64,000 nt of DNA from Azospirillum oryzae (GCF_008364795.1 NZ_VTTM01000007.1:124001-188000), one strand, 5' to 3'. Shown: positions 8,488 to 20,031, counted from the stretch's first letter. Notes: generated by a model from the sequence alone, not told the origin. Program-made: numbers and translations.

Positions 8488-9687
8488 TTACGCGGCCTCC
8501 TTCTTGACGGCGGCGACGATCTTCTTGGCTGCATCGTCCAGATTGTCGGCGGACAGGATCGGCAAGCCGGATTCGGCCAGGATCTTCTTGCCCAGATCGA
8601 CGTTGGTGCCTTCCAGGCGCACCACCAGCGGGACATGCAGTTGCACGTCGCGCGCCGCGGCGACCACGCCCTCGGCGATCACGTCGCAGCGCATGATGCC
8701 GCCGAAGATGTTGACCAGGATGCCTTCGACCGCGCTGTCGGACAGGATCAGCTTGAAGGCCGCGGTGACGCGCTCCTTCGTGGCGCCGCCGCCGACGTCG
8801 AGGAAGTTGGCCGGCTCGGCGCCATACAGCTTGATGATGTCCATGGTGGCCATCGCCAAGCCGGCGCCGTTCACCATGCAGCCGATGTTGCCGTCGAGCT
8901 TGACGTAGTTCAGCTCATGCTTGGCGGCTTCGATCTCCGCCGGATCCTCTTCCGCCTCGTCGCGCAGTGCGGCGACGTCCTTGTGGCGGAACAGCGCGTT
9001 GTCGTCGAAGCTCATCTTGGCGTCGAGCGCCAGGATGTCGCCGGCGCCGGTGACGATCAGCGGGTTGATCTCGACGATGGCGCAGTCCAGATCCACGAAC
9101 GCCTTGTAGGCGGCCTGGATGAACTTGGCGGCGGCACCGACCTGCTTGCCTTCCAGGCCCAGCGCGAAGGCGACCTTGCGGGTGTGGTAGCCCTGGATGC
9201 CGGTGGCCGGGTCGACGGCGACCTTGACGATTTTCTCCGGCGTGTTGTGGGCGACCTCTTCGATCTCCATACCGCCTTCGGTCGAGGCGATGATGGTGAC
9301 GCGGCCGGTGGCACGGTCGATCAGCAGGCCGAGATACAGCTCGCGCTTGATGTCGGCGCCTTCCTCGACATAGAGGCGCTTGACTTGCCTGCCCGCCGGG
9401 CCGGTCTGCTTGGTCACCAGCACGTGGTTCAGCATCTCGGCGGCGTTGGAGGCGACCTCCTCGACCGACTTGACGACGCGGACGCCGCCCTTGCCGTTCG
9501 GGTTGTCCTGGAACCGGCCGGCCCCACGGCCGCCGGCGTGAATCTGCGACTTCACCACCCAGACCGGACCGCCGAGTTCACGGGCGACCGATGCAGCCTC
9601 TTCCGGGGTGAAGGCCACGCCGCCGCGCGGAACGGCGACGCCGTACCCCCGCAGCAGATCCTTGGCCTGATATTCGTGAATGTTCAT
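8488..9687 (-). CDS. sucC: succinyl-CoA synthetase beta subunit
   Basis: A 399-residue ATP-grasp subunit. The start [21 protein letters not shown] is the invariant N-terminus of the family. The nucleotide-binding Gly-rich turn is [11 protein letters not shown], and the catalytic domain has VEINPLIV and [18 protein letters not shown]. It ends with the CoA-ligase domain [16 protein letters not shown]. It is upstream of and coupled to sucD. The gap to frc, which precedes it on the same strand, is 245 bases and contains a GC hairpin, so read-through from the oxalate operon is conceivable but not demonstrated. Confidence 0.96.
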   Translation of the reverse strand: MNIHEYQAKDLLRGYGVAVPRGGVAFTPEEAASVARELGGPVWVVKSQIHAGGRGAGRFQDNPNGKGGVRVVKSVEEVASNAAEMLNHVLVTKQTGPAGRQVKRLYVEEGADIKRELYLGLLIDRATGRVTIIASTEGGMEIEEVAHNTPEKIVKVAVDPATGIQGYHTRKVAFALGLEGKQVGAAAKFIQAAYKAFVDLDCAIVEINPLIVTGAGDILALDAKMSFDDNALFRHKDVAALRDEAEEDPAEIEAAKHELNYVKLDGNIGCMVNGAGLAMATMDIIKLYGAEPANFLDVGGGATKERVTAAFKLILSDSAVEGILVNIFGGIMRCDVIAEGVVAAARDVQLHVPLVVRLEGTNVDLGKKILAESGLPILSADNLDDAAKKIVAAVKKEAA

Positions 9688-9885
9688 GGTTTTCGTCTCT
9701 GTCCCAGTCGGGAATTGTCTTTTGGAGACCGCGGGGAGCCGGGAATTCTTCGGCAGACGGGCGGCGGATTTTAAAAACTGCCGGCTTCGGCTCTCAGGCG
9801 ACCGGGAAGGGGACGGTCGGGGGAGAGGGAGGCGCGGTGGAGTATTTGAAGACACTATTGGTGGTGGCGTTAGACCCCCACCTAA

Positions 9886-9908
9886 CCTCCCCCGCTGGGC
9901 GGGGGAGG
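9886..9908. terminator. GC hairpin between frc and sucC
   Basis: Stem CCTCCCCCGC / GCGGGGGAGG with a three-base loop, 25 bases beyond the frc stop. The same CCTAACCTCCCCCGC wording recurs in the repeat at 21681-21787, so this may be a fragment of a dispersed repeat that acts as a weak terminator. Confidence 0.5.
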
Positions 9909-9932
9909 GACTAAGTTTGCGTGGAGTGGACC

Positions 9933-11207
9933 TTACTCCGCCGCTAACCGCTCCACGGCACCGATGGCGCCGCTGTCGCGGATTTCTACGATCTCACGCT
10001 CACCGAAACCCAGGACGTCGCGCAGGATTTCGTCGGTGTGCTCGCCCAGCAGCGGCGAGCGGGTGACCTCCGTCGGACTGTCGGACAGCTTGATCGGGTT
10101 GCCGACCGTCAGGTAGCTGCCGCGGGTCGGATGCTCCACCTCGACCAGCGTGCCGGTCTCGTAGAGCGACTTGTCCTCGGCGATCTCCTTCATCGACAGG
10201 ATCGGGCCGCAGGGGATGTCGTATTTGTTGAGGATGTCCATGACCTCGAACTTGGTCAGGGTCTTGGTCCATTCCTCCACCGTGCCGAAGATCTGCATCA
10301 GGCGCGGCAGGCGGGCCACCGGGGTGGCGTAGTCGGGATCGGTGATCCACTCCTCCTTGCCGATGACCTTGCAGATCGACTTCCACACCGGGGCCTGGGC
10401 GATGAAGTAGATGTAGGCGTTGGGATCGGTCTCCCAGCCCTTGCACTTCAGGATCCAGCCCGGCTGGCCGCCGCCCGACGCGTTGCCGGCGCGCGGCACC
10501 GTGTCGCCGAACTCGCCGTTCGGGTATTGCGGATATTCCTTCATCGGCCCGTGGGCCAGACGCTGCTGGTCGCGCAGCTTGACGCGGCACAGGTTAAGCA
10601 CGGCGTCCTGCATGGCGGCCAGGACCTTCTGGCCCCGACCGGTTTCCTTGCGCTGGTAGAGCGCGGTGACGATGCCAAGCGCCAGATGCAGGCCGGTTCC
10701 GCTGTCGCCGATCTGGGCGCCGGTGACCATGGGCGGGCCGTCGTCGAAGCCGGTGGTCGAGGCGGCGCCGCCCGCACACTGGGCGACGTTCTCGTACACC
10801 TTGCAGTTCTCGAACGGCCCGGGGCCGAAGCCCTTGACCGACGCGACGATCATCGCGGGGTTCAGTTCCTGAATGCGTTCCCAGGTGAACCCCATGCGAT
10901 CGAGCACGCCGGGGGCGAAGTTTTCGACCATCACGTCGCAGGTCTTGATCAGCGCCTCCAGCACCTCCTTGCCCTTGGGCGTCTTGGTGTCGAGGGTGAT
11001 GGACCGCTTGTTGTGGTTCAGCATGGTGAAATACAGGCTGTCGGCGTCCGGCAGGTCGCGCAGCTGGCTGCGGGTGATGTCACCCTCGCCCGGCCGTTCG
11101 ACCTTGATGACGTCGGCGCCGAACCAGGCGAGCAACTGGGTGCAGGTCGGCCCCGACTGCACATGCGTGAAGTCGAGAATCCGCACGCCCTGAAGTGCCT
11201 TGCCCAT
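9933..11207 (-). CDS. frc: formyl-CoA:oxalate CoA-transferase
   Basis: Moves CoA from formyl-CoA to oxalate, giving oxalyl-CoA and formate, the activating half of oxalate breakdown in the cytosol. At 424 residues it is close to the 428 of the Oxalobacter enzyme. It belongs to the class III CoA-transferases, which are interlocked dimers. The catalytic Asp is D168 in [11 protein letters not shown]. The mobile glycine loop is ASGGGQPGW (around 243-251), the feature that separates true Frc from general CaiB-type transferases. GGGGAGAGATAC precedes the ATG. It follows oxc by 45 bases in the gntR-oxc-frc operon. Confidence 0.97.
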   Translation of the reverse strand: MGKALQGVRILDFTHVQSGPTCTQLLAWFGADVIKVERPGEGDITRSQLRDLPDADSLYFTMLNHNKRSITLDTKTPKGKEVLEALIKTCDVMVENFAPGVLDRMGFTWERIQELNPAMIVASVKGFGPGPFENCKVYENVAQCAGGAASTTGFDDGPPMVTGAQIGDSGTGLHLALGIVTALYQRKETGRGQKVLAAMQDAVLNLCRVKLRDQQRLAHGPMKEYPQYPNGEFGDTVPRAGNASGGGQPGWILKCKGWETDPNAYIYFIAQAPVWKSICKVIGKEEWITDPDYATPVARLPRLMQIFGTVEEWTKTLTKFEVMDILNKYDIPCGPILSMKEIAEDKSLYETGTLVEVEHPTRGSYLTVGNPIKLSDSPTEVTRSPLLGEHTDEILRDVLGFGEREIVEIRDSGAIGAVERLAAE

Positions 11208-11252
11208 GTATCTCTCCCCCTGCTTTTTAGTGTCGTGTGGTCGGCGTTTCTT

Positions 11253-13016
11253 TTAAGACGGCATTTTGCGGACCGAACTGGTCGGGTTCAGGCTGCCGAT
11301 GTTGCCGCTTTCGGTGCCCGCCGCCGGATCGATGACGGCGTTGATCAGGGTCGGACGGCCGCTGTCCATCGCCTCGTTGACCGCGCGGTACAGCTCGTCC
11401 GGGTTGGTGACATGGACGCCGACGCCGCCGAAGGCTTCCATCATCTTGTCGTAACGGGAACCGGGGACGAAGACCATCGGCGACGGGTCGGCCCCACCGG
11501 TCGGGTTGATATCGGTCCCGCGATAGATGCCGTTGTTGTTGAAGATGACGATGCAGACCGGCAGGTTGTAGCGGCAGATCGTCTCCACCTCCATGCCGGA
11601 GAAGCCGAAGGCGCTGTCGCCTTCCACCGCCAGAACCGGCTTGCCGCTCTCCACCGCCGCGGCGACGGCATAGCCCATGCCGACGCCCATGACGCCCCAG
11701 GTGCCAACGTCCAGACGCTTGCGCGGCTCGTACATGTCGATGATGCCGCGGGCGAGGTCGAGGGTGTTGGCGCCCTCGTTGACCAGCATGGCGTCCGGCC
11801 GCTCCTTGATGACGCGGCGCAGAGCGCCCAGTGCACCGTGGAAGTTCATCGGCGACGCGTTGCTCATCAGCTTCGGCGCCATCTTGGCGACGTTCTGCTC
11901 ACGCTTGGCCGCGACGGTGGCCATCCACTCGGTCGGCGGGGTGAGGCCGCCCTCGATGCCCTTCAGCAGCACTTCCATGACCGACGCGATGTCGCCGACC
12001 AGCGGAGCATGGATTTCGACGTTGCTGTCCATCTCCCGCGGCTCGATGTCGACCTGGATGAACTTCTTCGAACCGGGCTTGCCCCAGGTCTTGCCCTTGC
12101 CGTGCGACAGCAGCCAGTTCAACCGCGCGCCGACCAGCATGACCACGTCGGCTTCCTGCAGCACCAGCGAGCGGGCGGCACCGGCCGACTGCGGATGGGT
12201 GTCGGGCAGCAGGCCCTTGGCCATGCTCATCTGCAGGAAGGGAATGCCGCTCTTCTCGACGAAGGAACGGATCGTCTCGTCGGCCTGCGCATAGGCCGCA
12301 CCCTTGCCGAAGATGACCAGCGGGCGCTTGGCGCCCTTCAGCAGGTCGAGCGCGCGGTTGACCGCGTCGGCCGACGGATACTGCGCCGGGGTCGGATCGA
12401 CCACCTTGACCAGCGACTTCGCACCTTCCGCGGCGTCCATCACCTGCGAGAACAGCTTGGCCGGCAGGTCGAGATAGACGCCGCCCGGACGGCCCGACAC
12501 GGCGGCGCGGATGGCACGCGCCACGCCGATGCCGATGTCCTGGGCGTGCAGGATGCGGAAGGCGGCCTTGCACAGCGGCTTGGCGATGGCGAGCTGGTCC
12601 ATCTCCTCATAGTCGCCCTGCTGCAGGTCGACGATTTCGCGTTCCGACGAGCCGCTGATGAGGATCATCGGGAAGCAGTTGGTCGTGGCGTTCGCCAGCG
12701 CGGTCAGGCCGTTCAGGAAGCCCGGCGCCGAAACCGTCATGCAGACGCCCGGCTTCTTGGTCATGAAACCGGCGATGGCGGCGGCGTTGCCGGCATTCTG
12801 TTCATGGCGGAACGAAACGACGCGCATGCCCTCGGCCTGCGCCATGCGCAGCAGGTCGGAGATCGGAATACCGGGGACGACATACAGGTTGTTGATGTCG
12901 TTGAGCTTGAGCGCGTCGATGACGAGCTGGAAGCCGTCGGTCAGCGCCGGCGCGTCTTCGACAACAGATGCTTCCGTGGCCTGGTTCTTAGTGATCGTTG
13001 CAGCCGCAGTAGACAT
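11253..13016 (-). CDS. oxc: oxalyl-CoA decarboxylase
   Basis: A thiamine-diphosphate enzyme that converts oxalyl-CoA to formyl-CoA and CO2, completing the cycle with Frc. It has 587 residues from the [10 protein letters not shown] start, with GGAGGAGT before it. The first ThDP domain carries the activating Glu (E72 in [16 protein letters not shown]). The central domain binds ADP as an activator in characterised homologues. The ThDP/magnesium motif is [13 protein letters not shown] through FNNNGIYRG. Other ThDP decarboxylases were considered, but the partner frc directly downstream settles the call. The gap from gntR is 42 bases, and control is likely from the promoter in front of gntR. Confidence 0.97.
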   Translation of the reverse strand: MSTAAATITKNQATEASVVEDAPALTDGFQLVIDALKLNDINNLYVVPGIPISDLLRMAQAEGMRVVSFRHEQNAGNAAAIAGFMTKKPGVCMTVSAPGFLNGLTALANATTNCFPMILISGSSEREIVDLQQGDYEEMDQLAIAKPLCKAAFRILHAQDIGIGVARAIRAAVSGRPGGVYLDLPAKLFSQVMDAAEGAKSLVKVVDPTPAQYPSADAVNRALDLLKGAKRPLVIFGKGAAYAQADETIRSFVEKSGIPFLQMSMAKGLLPDTHPQSAGAARSLVLQEADVVMLVGARLNWLLSHGKGKTWGKPGSKKFIQVDIEPREMDSNVEIHAPLVGDIASVMEVLLKGIEGGLTPPTEWMATVAAKREQNVAKMAPKLMSNASPMNFHGALGALRRVIKERPDAMLVNEGANTLDLARGIIDMYEPRKRLDVGTWGVMGVGMGYAVAAAVESGKPVLAVEGDSAFGFSGMEVETICRYNLPVCIVIFNNNGIYRGTDINPTGGADPSPMVFVPGSRYDKMMEAFGGVGVHVTNPDELYRAVNEAMDSGRPTLINAVIDPAAGTESGNIGSLNPTSSVRKMPS

Positions 13017-13058
13017 ATGGGTGACTCCTCCCCGAGGCTCCAAAAGGTTCAAGATCGG

Positions 13059-13751
13059 TTAGTCGAGGAAGGCGCAATGCCGTTCCACGTACTGTGCGAG
13101 ACCGAGCGTGTGTTCCCGGACGCGGCGCTCCGCGAGATCGGCATCGCGGGCGGCAAGCGCCTCGATGATGTCCCGATGCTCGTGGATGGACTGGTCGGCA
13201 CGGTCGCCGAGGCCCATCGTCGCGCGGCGGATCGCACGCATATGGATGAAGAAGCGGTCGGTCAGGTCCGAGATCAGGGTGGAGCCCGAAGCCTGGACGA
13301 TGCTTTGATGGAAGACGATGTTGGCGTCGGAATACTCCGCGACATGTTCCGCCAACTCGGCTTTCGTGTATTTGTCGAACGCGGCGTGCAGGAGTTCCAG
13401 CTTCTCCGTGGTGGCGTTTTCGACGAACAGGCGTGCCGCCATGCCTTCCAGGGCGGCACACACCGTGATCATCTCCACCAGTTCGGCCTTCGTCTTGCGC
13501 ACCACGAAGATCCCGCGCCGCGGTTGGGAGCGGATGAACCCCTCCTGTTCCAGCAGCGCCATAGCCTCACGCACCGGGGTGCGGCTGACACCCAACGCTT
13601 CGCACAGCCGGCGTTCGTCCAACCTGATCTCGCTGCTCTGGCCGTAGATGTTCATCTGCGTGATGGCCTGTCGCAGCGACTGGTAGGCCTTCGCCTTGAA
13701 GCTCATCCCCTGTTCGAGGGGTTCGACACTGAATCGTTCTCGGTTCATCAC
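13059..13751 (-). CDS. GntR-family (FCD) regulator of the oxalate operon
   Basis: A 230-residue repressor or activator with an N-terminal winged helix (recognition region LCEALGVSRTPVREAMALLE) and a C-terminal all-helical FCD ligand domain with metal-site His residues (FHQSIVQ, then IHEHRDIIEAL). It is first in the operon with oxc and frc. Its own promoter region contains a GGTATACC site (13878-13887), the kind of GTATAC-core palindrome GntR/FCD proteins bind, so autoregulation is likely. A clear paralogue lies at 37209-37898; the recognition helices differ at only a few positions, so both may read the same site. The ligand is probably oxalate, oxalyl-CoA, formyl-CoA or glyoxylate, which is inference. 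Confidence 0.93.
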   Translation of the reverse strand: MMNRERFSVEPLEQGMSFKAKAYQSLRQAITQMNIYGQSSEIRLDERRLCEALGVSRTPVREAMALLEQEGFIRSQPRRGIFVVRKTKAELVEMITVCAALEGMAARLFVENATTEKLELLHAAFDKYTKAELAEHVAEYSDANIVFHQSIVQASGSTLISDLTDRFFIHMRAIRRATMGLGDRADQSIHEHRDIIEALAARDADLAERRVREHTLGLAQYVERHCAFLD

Positions 13752-13865
13752 GTTTCCGACCCTTTGCGCGCCGACGCCATCGGCGCCGCTTGTTGTCGTG
13801 AGCGTTCCTGTGCGAGCGTTCGGATGATCGCCCTCTGGTGCGTCGTTGTGAGCGCGCGTCGTTTT

Positions 13866-13900
13866 GAATTATCGATACGGTATACCAGATGCCAGACACC
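13866..13900 (-). promoter_or_regulatory. operator/promoter of gntR-oxc-frc
   Basis: A 35-base segment matching 29369-29403 (oxlT promoter) at 32 positions. Read towards gntR it contains ATCTGGTATACCGTATCGATA, with the palindromic core GGTATACC at 13879-13886 and a GATAAT-like -10 just after it. The -35 candidate is TCTGGC, 17 bases before GATAAT, so the palindrome would lie between the two hexamers. About 118 bases from the start codon. Confidence 0.65.
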
Positions 13901-13918
13901 CGCAACATCAATTGCGGG
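13899..13918. promoter_or_regulatory. inverted repeat CCCGCAA-N6-TTGCGGG
   Basis: Perfect 7-base arms immediately beside the GntR-type site and about 125 bases upstream of the rightward IclR gene. IclR proteins usually bind such pseudopalindromes, so this is a candidate site for that regulator or a second control point of gntR-oxc-frc. Confidence 0.4.
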
Positions 13919-14042
13919 CACCTCGAACTATTTCTGCCGCAGACTGAGTTTCGGGCAGTTTTGTTCGATTTTTCTGGCTATTGCGCGGTAATCGCCCTAA
14001 TTTGGCGGTCCCAGGACCGCTCTTCGGGGAAGGAGCCATCGC

Positions 14043-14876
14043 ATGGCCGACACTCAGCATCTGGCCAAGGCCGCGGACGAGCCGTCGTCCGGCGCGGCGG
14101 AGGAAGCGTCCGACCCGAACTTCATGACCTCTCTGGCCCGTGGGCTGTCGGTGATTCGCGCCTTTACGGAGCGGGAGCCGAACCTGACCATCGCCGACAT
14201 CGCCAAGATCACCGGGCTGCCGCGGGCGGCGGCGCGGCGCTGCCTGTTGACGCTGATGCAGCTGGGTTATGCCGGATCGGACGGCCGAACCTTCCATCTG
14301 CGGCCGAAGATCCTGGCGCTGGGCTATTCCTTCCTGTCGTCGGCCCCGCTGGCGACGATCCTCGACCCGCTGATCGAACAGGTCAGCGGGGCGGTGCAGG
14401 AATCCTGCTCCGCCGCCGTGCTGGACGAGGACGACGTGGTCTATATCGCCCGGGCGGCGACCAAGCGGATCATGTCGGTCGGGCTGAATGTCGGCAGCCG
14501 CCTTCCCGCCTATTGCACCTCGATGGGCCGCGTCCTGCTGGCGGCGCTGCCGGAGTCGGAACTGGACGCCTATCTGGCGCGGGTCCCGCTGAAGCCCTAC
14601 ACGGAGCGGACCATAACCGCAGCCGACGCCCTGAAGCGCGAATTGGAGCGGGTGCGCGACCGCGGCTTCTCACTGGTGGACCAGGAGCTGGAGTTGGGGC
14701 TGCGCTCCATCGCCGTGCCGATCCGCACCGCCACCGGCGGTGTGGTCGCGGCGATGAACATCAGCGCCCAGGCCGCCCGCGTCACCTGCCCGGAGATGGA
14801 GGTGCAGTTCCTGCCCCACCTGACCCGCGCGGCGGAAGAGGCGCGGGTGCTGCTGGTGCGCTCACGGGGGGTGTGA
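14043..14876 (+). CDS. IclR-family regulator (PcaR/PobR-like)
   Basis: A 277-residue regulator divergent from the oxalate operon. After 28 residues comes the winged helix (FMTSLARGLSVIRAF then ADIAKITGLPRAAARRCLLT). The effector domain has YCTSMGRVLLAALPESELD, RGFSLVDQELELGLRSIAVP and ends in RSRGV, the pattern of the PcaR/PcaU/PobR branch that senses aromatic acids. No aromatic catabolic genes are in the window, so its target may be the divergent oxalate operon, the AraC gene that follows, or distant genes. AGGAGCC precedes the ATG. The next gene starts one base after its stop. Confidence 0.9.
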   Translation: MADTQHLAKAADEPSSGAAEEASDPNFMTSLARGLSVIRAFTEREPNLTIADIAKITGLPRAAARRCLLTLMQLGYAGSDGRTFHLRPKILALGYSFLSSAPLATILDPLIEQVSGAVQESCSAAVLDEDDVVYIARAATKRIMSVGLNVGSRLPAYCTSMGRVLLAALPESELDAYLARVPLKPYTERTITAADALKRELERVRDRGFSLVDQELELGLRSIAVPIRTATGGVVAAMNISAQAARVTCPEMEVQFLPHLTRAAEEARVLLVRSRGV

Positions 14877-14877
14877 G

Positions 14878-15966
14878 GTGGAGGTCCGCCCTTTTGCGGA
14901 CGGCGATCCACTCTCGGACATCCTGACGCTGGCGGGCAGCCGCTGCGCCGTGTCCGGCCGGCTGGAGGCTGGCGGGAACTGGGCGTTGCGCTTTCCGCCG
15001 CCGGGGATGATCAAGTTCATCGCCATCATGACGGGCAACGGCTGGCTGGCCGTGGACGGGATCGATGAGCCGCGGCACCTCGACACCGGCGATGTGGTCA
15101 TGCTGGGCGCGGAGCGGCCCTTTCGGCTCGGCAGCGACCTTGACCTGCCGGCGGTGGACGGCGCCGTCGCCTTCGCCGCGGCGGCCGGCGATCCGGCACA
15201 GGGTGACCGGGTGACGGTCGGCAACGGCGCGGAGTTCCTGGCGGTCGGCGGGCATGTCACGCTCGATCCAATCCGTGGCCACCTGCTCCGCGACGTGTTG
15301 CCGCCGCTGATCCATGTGCGGTCGGGAGCGCCGGAGGCGCCGGCCATGCGCTGGCTGCTCGACCAGCTCGGGGTGGAATTGGCCGGAGGACGGCCGGGCA
15401 CCACGCTGGTAGCCGCGCAGTTGGCGCAGATGCTGTTCGTCCAGATCATCCGCGCCCATCTCGCCACATCCGGTCCGCTCGGTCACGGTTGGGCCGGCGC
15501 GTTGCGCGACCCGCGCCTCGTTCCCGCCCTGCGGCTGATGCACGGCGACCCCGGTCGCCCCTGGCAGCTTGGGGAACTGGCGCGGGCGTCGGGCATGTCG
15601 CGGACGGTGTTCGCCGTACGCTTCAAGGCGGCAGCCGGCGTCGGACCGCTCACCTATCTGCTGAACTGGCGCATGCGGCTGGCCGAACGGGAGCTGTGCT
15701 GCGGCACGACGCCGGTGTCGGCCCTGGCGCTCTCGCTCGGCTACATGTCGGAAAGCGCTTTCAGCAATGCCTTCAAGCGGACCTTCGGGATGGCGCCGAG
15801 CCTCTACCGCAACCGGCATGCGGCAACCGGGCCTTCGGCGCGGCGATCAGGCCTGCGCGGTGGGGCGCACGATGATCTCGTTGATGTCGACATCGGCAGG
15901 CTGGTCGATGGCAAAAGCGATGGCACGGGCGACGGCGTCCGCCGGAATCCCAAGCGTGTCGCGTGA
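14878..15966 (+). CDS. AraC-family regulator with cupin-type sensor
   Basis: A 362-residue regulator starting with GTG one base after the IclR stop, so coupled to it. The N-terminal half is a cupin-like sensor (PPPGMIKFIAIMTGNGW, VVMLGAERPFRLGS). The C-terminal part has the two AraC helix-turn-helix units (LGELARASGMSRTVFAVRFK and VSALALSLGYMSESAFSNAF, then GMAPSLYRNRH). AraC domains normally end soon after that motif, but this frame runs about 48 residues further, through 120 bases that are antisense to the convergent SDR gene. The extra tail is Gly/Asp-rich and reads like antisense. Members with this architecture often control a nearby oxidoreductase, and the SDR is the obvious candidate. 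Confidence 0.88.
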   Translation: MEVRPFADGDPLSDILTLAGSRCAVSGRLEAGGNWALRFPPPGMIKFIAIMTGNGWLAVDGIDEPRHLDTGDVVMLGAERPFRLGSDLDLPAVDGAVAFAAAAGDPAQGDRVTVGNGAEFLAVGGHVTLDPIRGHLLRDVLPPLIHVRSGAPEAPAMRWLLDQLGVELAGGRPGTTLVAAQLAQMLFVQIIRAHLATSGPLGHGWAGALRDPRLVPALRLMHGDPGRPWQLGELARASGMSRTVFAVRFKAAAGVGPLTYLLNWRMRLAERELCCGTTPVSALALSLGYMSESAFSNAFKRTFGMAPSLYRNRHAATGPSARRSGLRGGAHDDLVDVDIGRLVDGKSDGTGDGVRRNPKRVA

Positions 15967-16590
15967 TGCGGCAACCCGCGCCCGCACCTCCGCATTGTTG
16001 ATGCCGTCGATAAAGTCCGTGCGAACGAAGCCCGGCGACACGACCGTCACCCGCAGGGTCTCGCCGGCCTCCTGGCGCAGCCCTTCGCAGATGGTACGGA
16101 CGGCGACCTTCGTTCCGGCATAGACGGCCATGGTCGGCACCGTGCGGTGCGCGGCGGTCGATGCCGTGGTGACGAAATGGCCGCTTCCCTGGGCGCGGAA
16201 GACCGGCAGCGCCGCGGCGATGCCGTAGAGCACGCCCTTGATGTTGACGTCGACCATGTCTTCCCAATCCTCGACCCGCAGCTCGTCGAGCGGCGAGATC
16301 GGACCGATCCCGGCATTGTTGATGAGGACATCGAGCCGTCCGAACCGCTCGCACGCCAGCCCGACCAGAGCGGTCAGGTCATTGCGCCGACGGACATCGG
16401 TCGGCAGGAAGACCGTTTCGCCGCCGGCCTGCGCGATGCGTCGAGCCAGCGCTTCCAGCCGGTCCGCCCGGCGGGCGCCGAGGACGAGCTTCGCGCCGGA
16501 CGCGGCCAGACGCAGGGCCGTCGCCTCGCCGATACCGCTGCTGGCACCGGTGATCGCCACGACCTTCGGAGTGGGTGTCGAGGTGTTCAT
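15847..16590 (-). CDS. short-chain dehydrogenase/reductase
   Basis: A 247-residue classical SDR. The cofactor motif is TGASSGIG (near residue 14), followed by NNAGIGPISP, the catalytic Ser region TTASTAAHRTV and the YAGTK pair. The Arg pair after the first strand (GARRADRLEAL) favours NADP. The substrate cannot be read; by similarity of style it belongs with NADP-dependent 3-hydroxy acid or clavaldehyde-type dehydrogenases. It converges on the AraC regulator with 120 bases of overlap. LysR follows downstream on the same strand with its own start far upstream, so it is probably monocistronic. Confidence 0.92.
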   Translation of the reverse strand: MNTSTPTPKVVAITGASSGIGEATALRLAASGAKLVLGARRADRLEALARRIAQAGGETVFLPTDVRRRNDLTALVGLACERFGRLDVLINNAGIGPISPLDELRVEDWEDMVDVNIKGVLYGIAAALPVFRAQGSGHFVTTASTAAHRTVPTMAVYAGTKVAVRTICEGLRQEAGETLRVTVVSPGFVRTDFIDGINNAEVRARVAASRDTLGIPADAVARAIAFAIDQPADVDINEIIVRPTAQA

Positions 16591-16703
16591 GAGTCGTCTC
16601 CGTTGTAGGGGACGGAAACGATAGACGCCGGGCGCCGAACGCTGAATGCGCTGGCGTTCGCAAGATCTGCGCGATCGTTCAGGAAATGACCGTACTCACC
16701 GCC

Positions 16704-17624
16704 CTATATGATCGTATCGGGCGAGATCGCCGTCAGCGCCGCCTTGATCTTCGGCACCATGTGGTCGGCGAAGGCCCTCACCTTGGCCGGCACCAGCGCG
16801 CGGTGGGGATAGAGCACGGCCAGCGTCACCGCTTCCGGCGGGAAGTCCGGCAGCACCGGGACCAGGGCGCCGCTGGCGAGGTGGTCGGCCACCTCCCACA
16901 GCGGCTTCATGGCGATGCCGCGGCCGTCCAGCGCCCAGCCGGTCAGCACGTCGCCGTCATCGGCGTCGAAGCGGCCCGACACCGGCAGCTTCACCGGCTC
17001 GCCGTTCGCCAGCACGCTCCATTGATATTGCTGCGTGCCGGGGAAGCGCAGAAGCAGGCAGTTGTGGCCGGACAGGTCCGCCGGCATCGAAGGCACCCCG
17101 CGCTCCGACAGGTAGGAGGGGGCGGCCACCAGCACGCGCCGCACGTCCGCGATCTTGCGCACGACGAAGCTGGAATCCTTCAGCGCCGCCATCCGCACCG
17201 CCACGTCCACCGCCTCGCGCAGCAGGTCCAGCAGATGATCGGACAGGCGCAGCCGCACCTCCACCAGCGGGTGGGTGGCGCAGAAGTCCGGCACCAGCGG
17301 CGACAGGATGCGGCGGCCGAAACCCAGCGGCGCCGTCACCCGCACGCTGCCCGACGGCACGCCGGACCCGGCGGCGATGCTGCTGTGCGCACGCTCCACC
17401 GCCTCCAGCACCTCAAGGCAGCTCTGGTAGAAGTCCATGCCTGTCTCGGTCGCCTGCAACTGCCGCGTCGTGCGGTTCAGCAGCCGGACACCGAGATGGG
17501 TTTCCAACTGTTGGATGCGGTGGCTGACCATGGCCGGCGACATGCGCAGGTTCCGTCCGGCGGCCGACAGGCTGCCCAGTTCGACGACGCGGACGAAGAT
17601 GCGCATGTTCTCAAGCAACGCCAT
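16704..17624 (-). CDS. LysR-family regulator
   Basis: A 306-residue LysR protein. The start at MALLENMRIFVRVVELGSL is chosen as it is the canonical LysR N-terminus; a TTG 34 codons upstream stays open but adds an unusual leader. The HTH is GSLSAAGRNLRMSPAMVSHR, followed by the linker helix and substrate domain (SGSVRVTAPLGFGRRILSPL). It belongs to the group often annotated DmlR/CrgA-like. It reads towards the SDR gene, about 110 bases away, and lies downstream of gcl, separated from it by a terminator. The target is unknown; the SDR and gcl are the nearest candidates. Confidence 0.92.
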   Translation of the reverse strand: MALLENMRIFVRVVELGSLSAAGRNLRMSPAMVSHRIQQLETHLGVRLLNRTTRQLQATETGMDFYQSCLEVLEAVERAHSSIAAGSGVPSGSVRVTAPLGFGRRILSPLVPDFCATHPLVEVRLRLSDHLLDLLREAVDVAVRMAALKDSSFVVRKIADVRRVLVAAPSYLSERGVPSMPADLSGHNCLLLRFPGTQQYQWSVLANGEPVKLPVSGRFDADDGDVLTGWALDGRGIAMKPLWEVADHLASGALVPVLPDFPPEAVTLAVLYPHRALVPAKVRAFADHMVPKIKAALTAISPDTII

Positions 17625-17724
17625 GCTCGCTCGGACTCCCTGCTGGACCGATGAGTTACGGGACGGCAGGAACGCTAGCACGCACTCCGCGGCGAAGGAA
17701 TTTGCGCGATGCAGCAAATCCGTC

Positions 17725-17767
17725 AAAAAAGAAAGCCGCCGAAGCGCGTCAGCACCCCGGCGGCTTT
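17725..17767 (-). terminator. rho-independent terminator of gcl
   Basis: Stem AAAGCCGCCG / CGGCGGCTTT with a 16-base loop and six T on the minus strand, 20 bases past the gcl stop. Confidence 0.8.
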
Positions 17768-17786
17768 CGTCAGACGGATAGGATCG

Positions 17787-19556
<1,770 letters not shown>

Positions 19557-19680
19557 CGCTCGACTCCTCACCAAACGCGATTATTCCTGAGGACAGCTAA
19601 GCGCGCGGATGGTGGGTGCGGCAAATCAATGGGTTGCCTTTTCCACAGGCTGGAAAGCGGCGCGAAGGGGGCAGAGGGCG

Positions 19681-20031
19681 TCAGCTGCCGCGATATGTGG
19701 AATAGGCCCAGGGCGAAACCAGCAGCGGCACATGGTAGTGCTGGGCGGCATCCTTGATGCCGAAGCGCAGCGGCACCTCGTCGATGAAGTCCGGGCCGTC
19801 GCCGGAGATGGCGCCGATGCGGCGGAAATATTCGCCGGCCATGAACAGCAATTCATAGCGTCCGGGTTTGAAATCCCCGCCCTGGAGCGCCGGGGCATCG
19901 AGCCGGCCGTCGGCGTTCGTTGCGAACTCGCCGAGAACGGCGCCGGTATCCAGCGCCGTCAAGCGAATGCGCATGCCCGGCGCCGGACGGCCCGCGGCGA
20001 TGTCGAGGACGTGGGTGGTCAGGCGGCCCAT
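19681..20031 (-). CDS. uraH: 5-hydroxyisourate hydrolase
   Basis: The transthyretin-related enzyme that hydrolyses 5-hydroxyisourate to OHCU in urate oxidation. It has 116 residues, beginning MGRLTTHVLDIAAGRPAPGM (the His of the LTTHVLD motif is catalytic), with an Arg in the GMRIRL strand and ending in the signature YSTYRGS. The start is placed at this Met as it gives the family's exact N-terminus. No signal peptide. It is divergent from puuE-uraD with about 200 bases between, so the three ureide genes form a divergent set. No urate oxidase or allantoicase is present in the window. Confidence 0.95.
   Translation of the reverse strand: MGRLTTHVLDIAAGRPAPGMRIRLTALDTGAVLGEFATNADGRLDAPALQGGDFKPGRYELLFMAGEYFRRIGAISGDGPDFIDEVPLRFGIKDAAQHYHVPLLVSPWAYSTYRGS

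Noticed and set aside
10038..13991. A very long plus-strand open frame of 1,317 codons
   Set aside because: It is the antisense of frc, oxc and gntR, rich in Arg/Asp/His/Gly as expected of high-GC shadow frames, without any domain.
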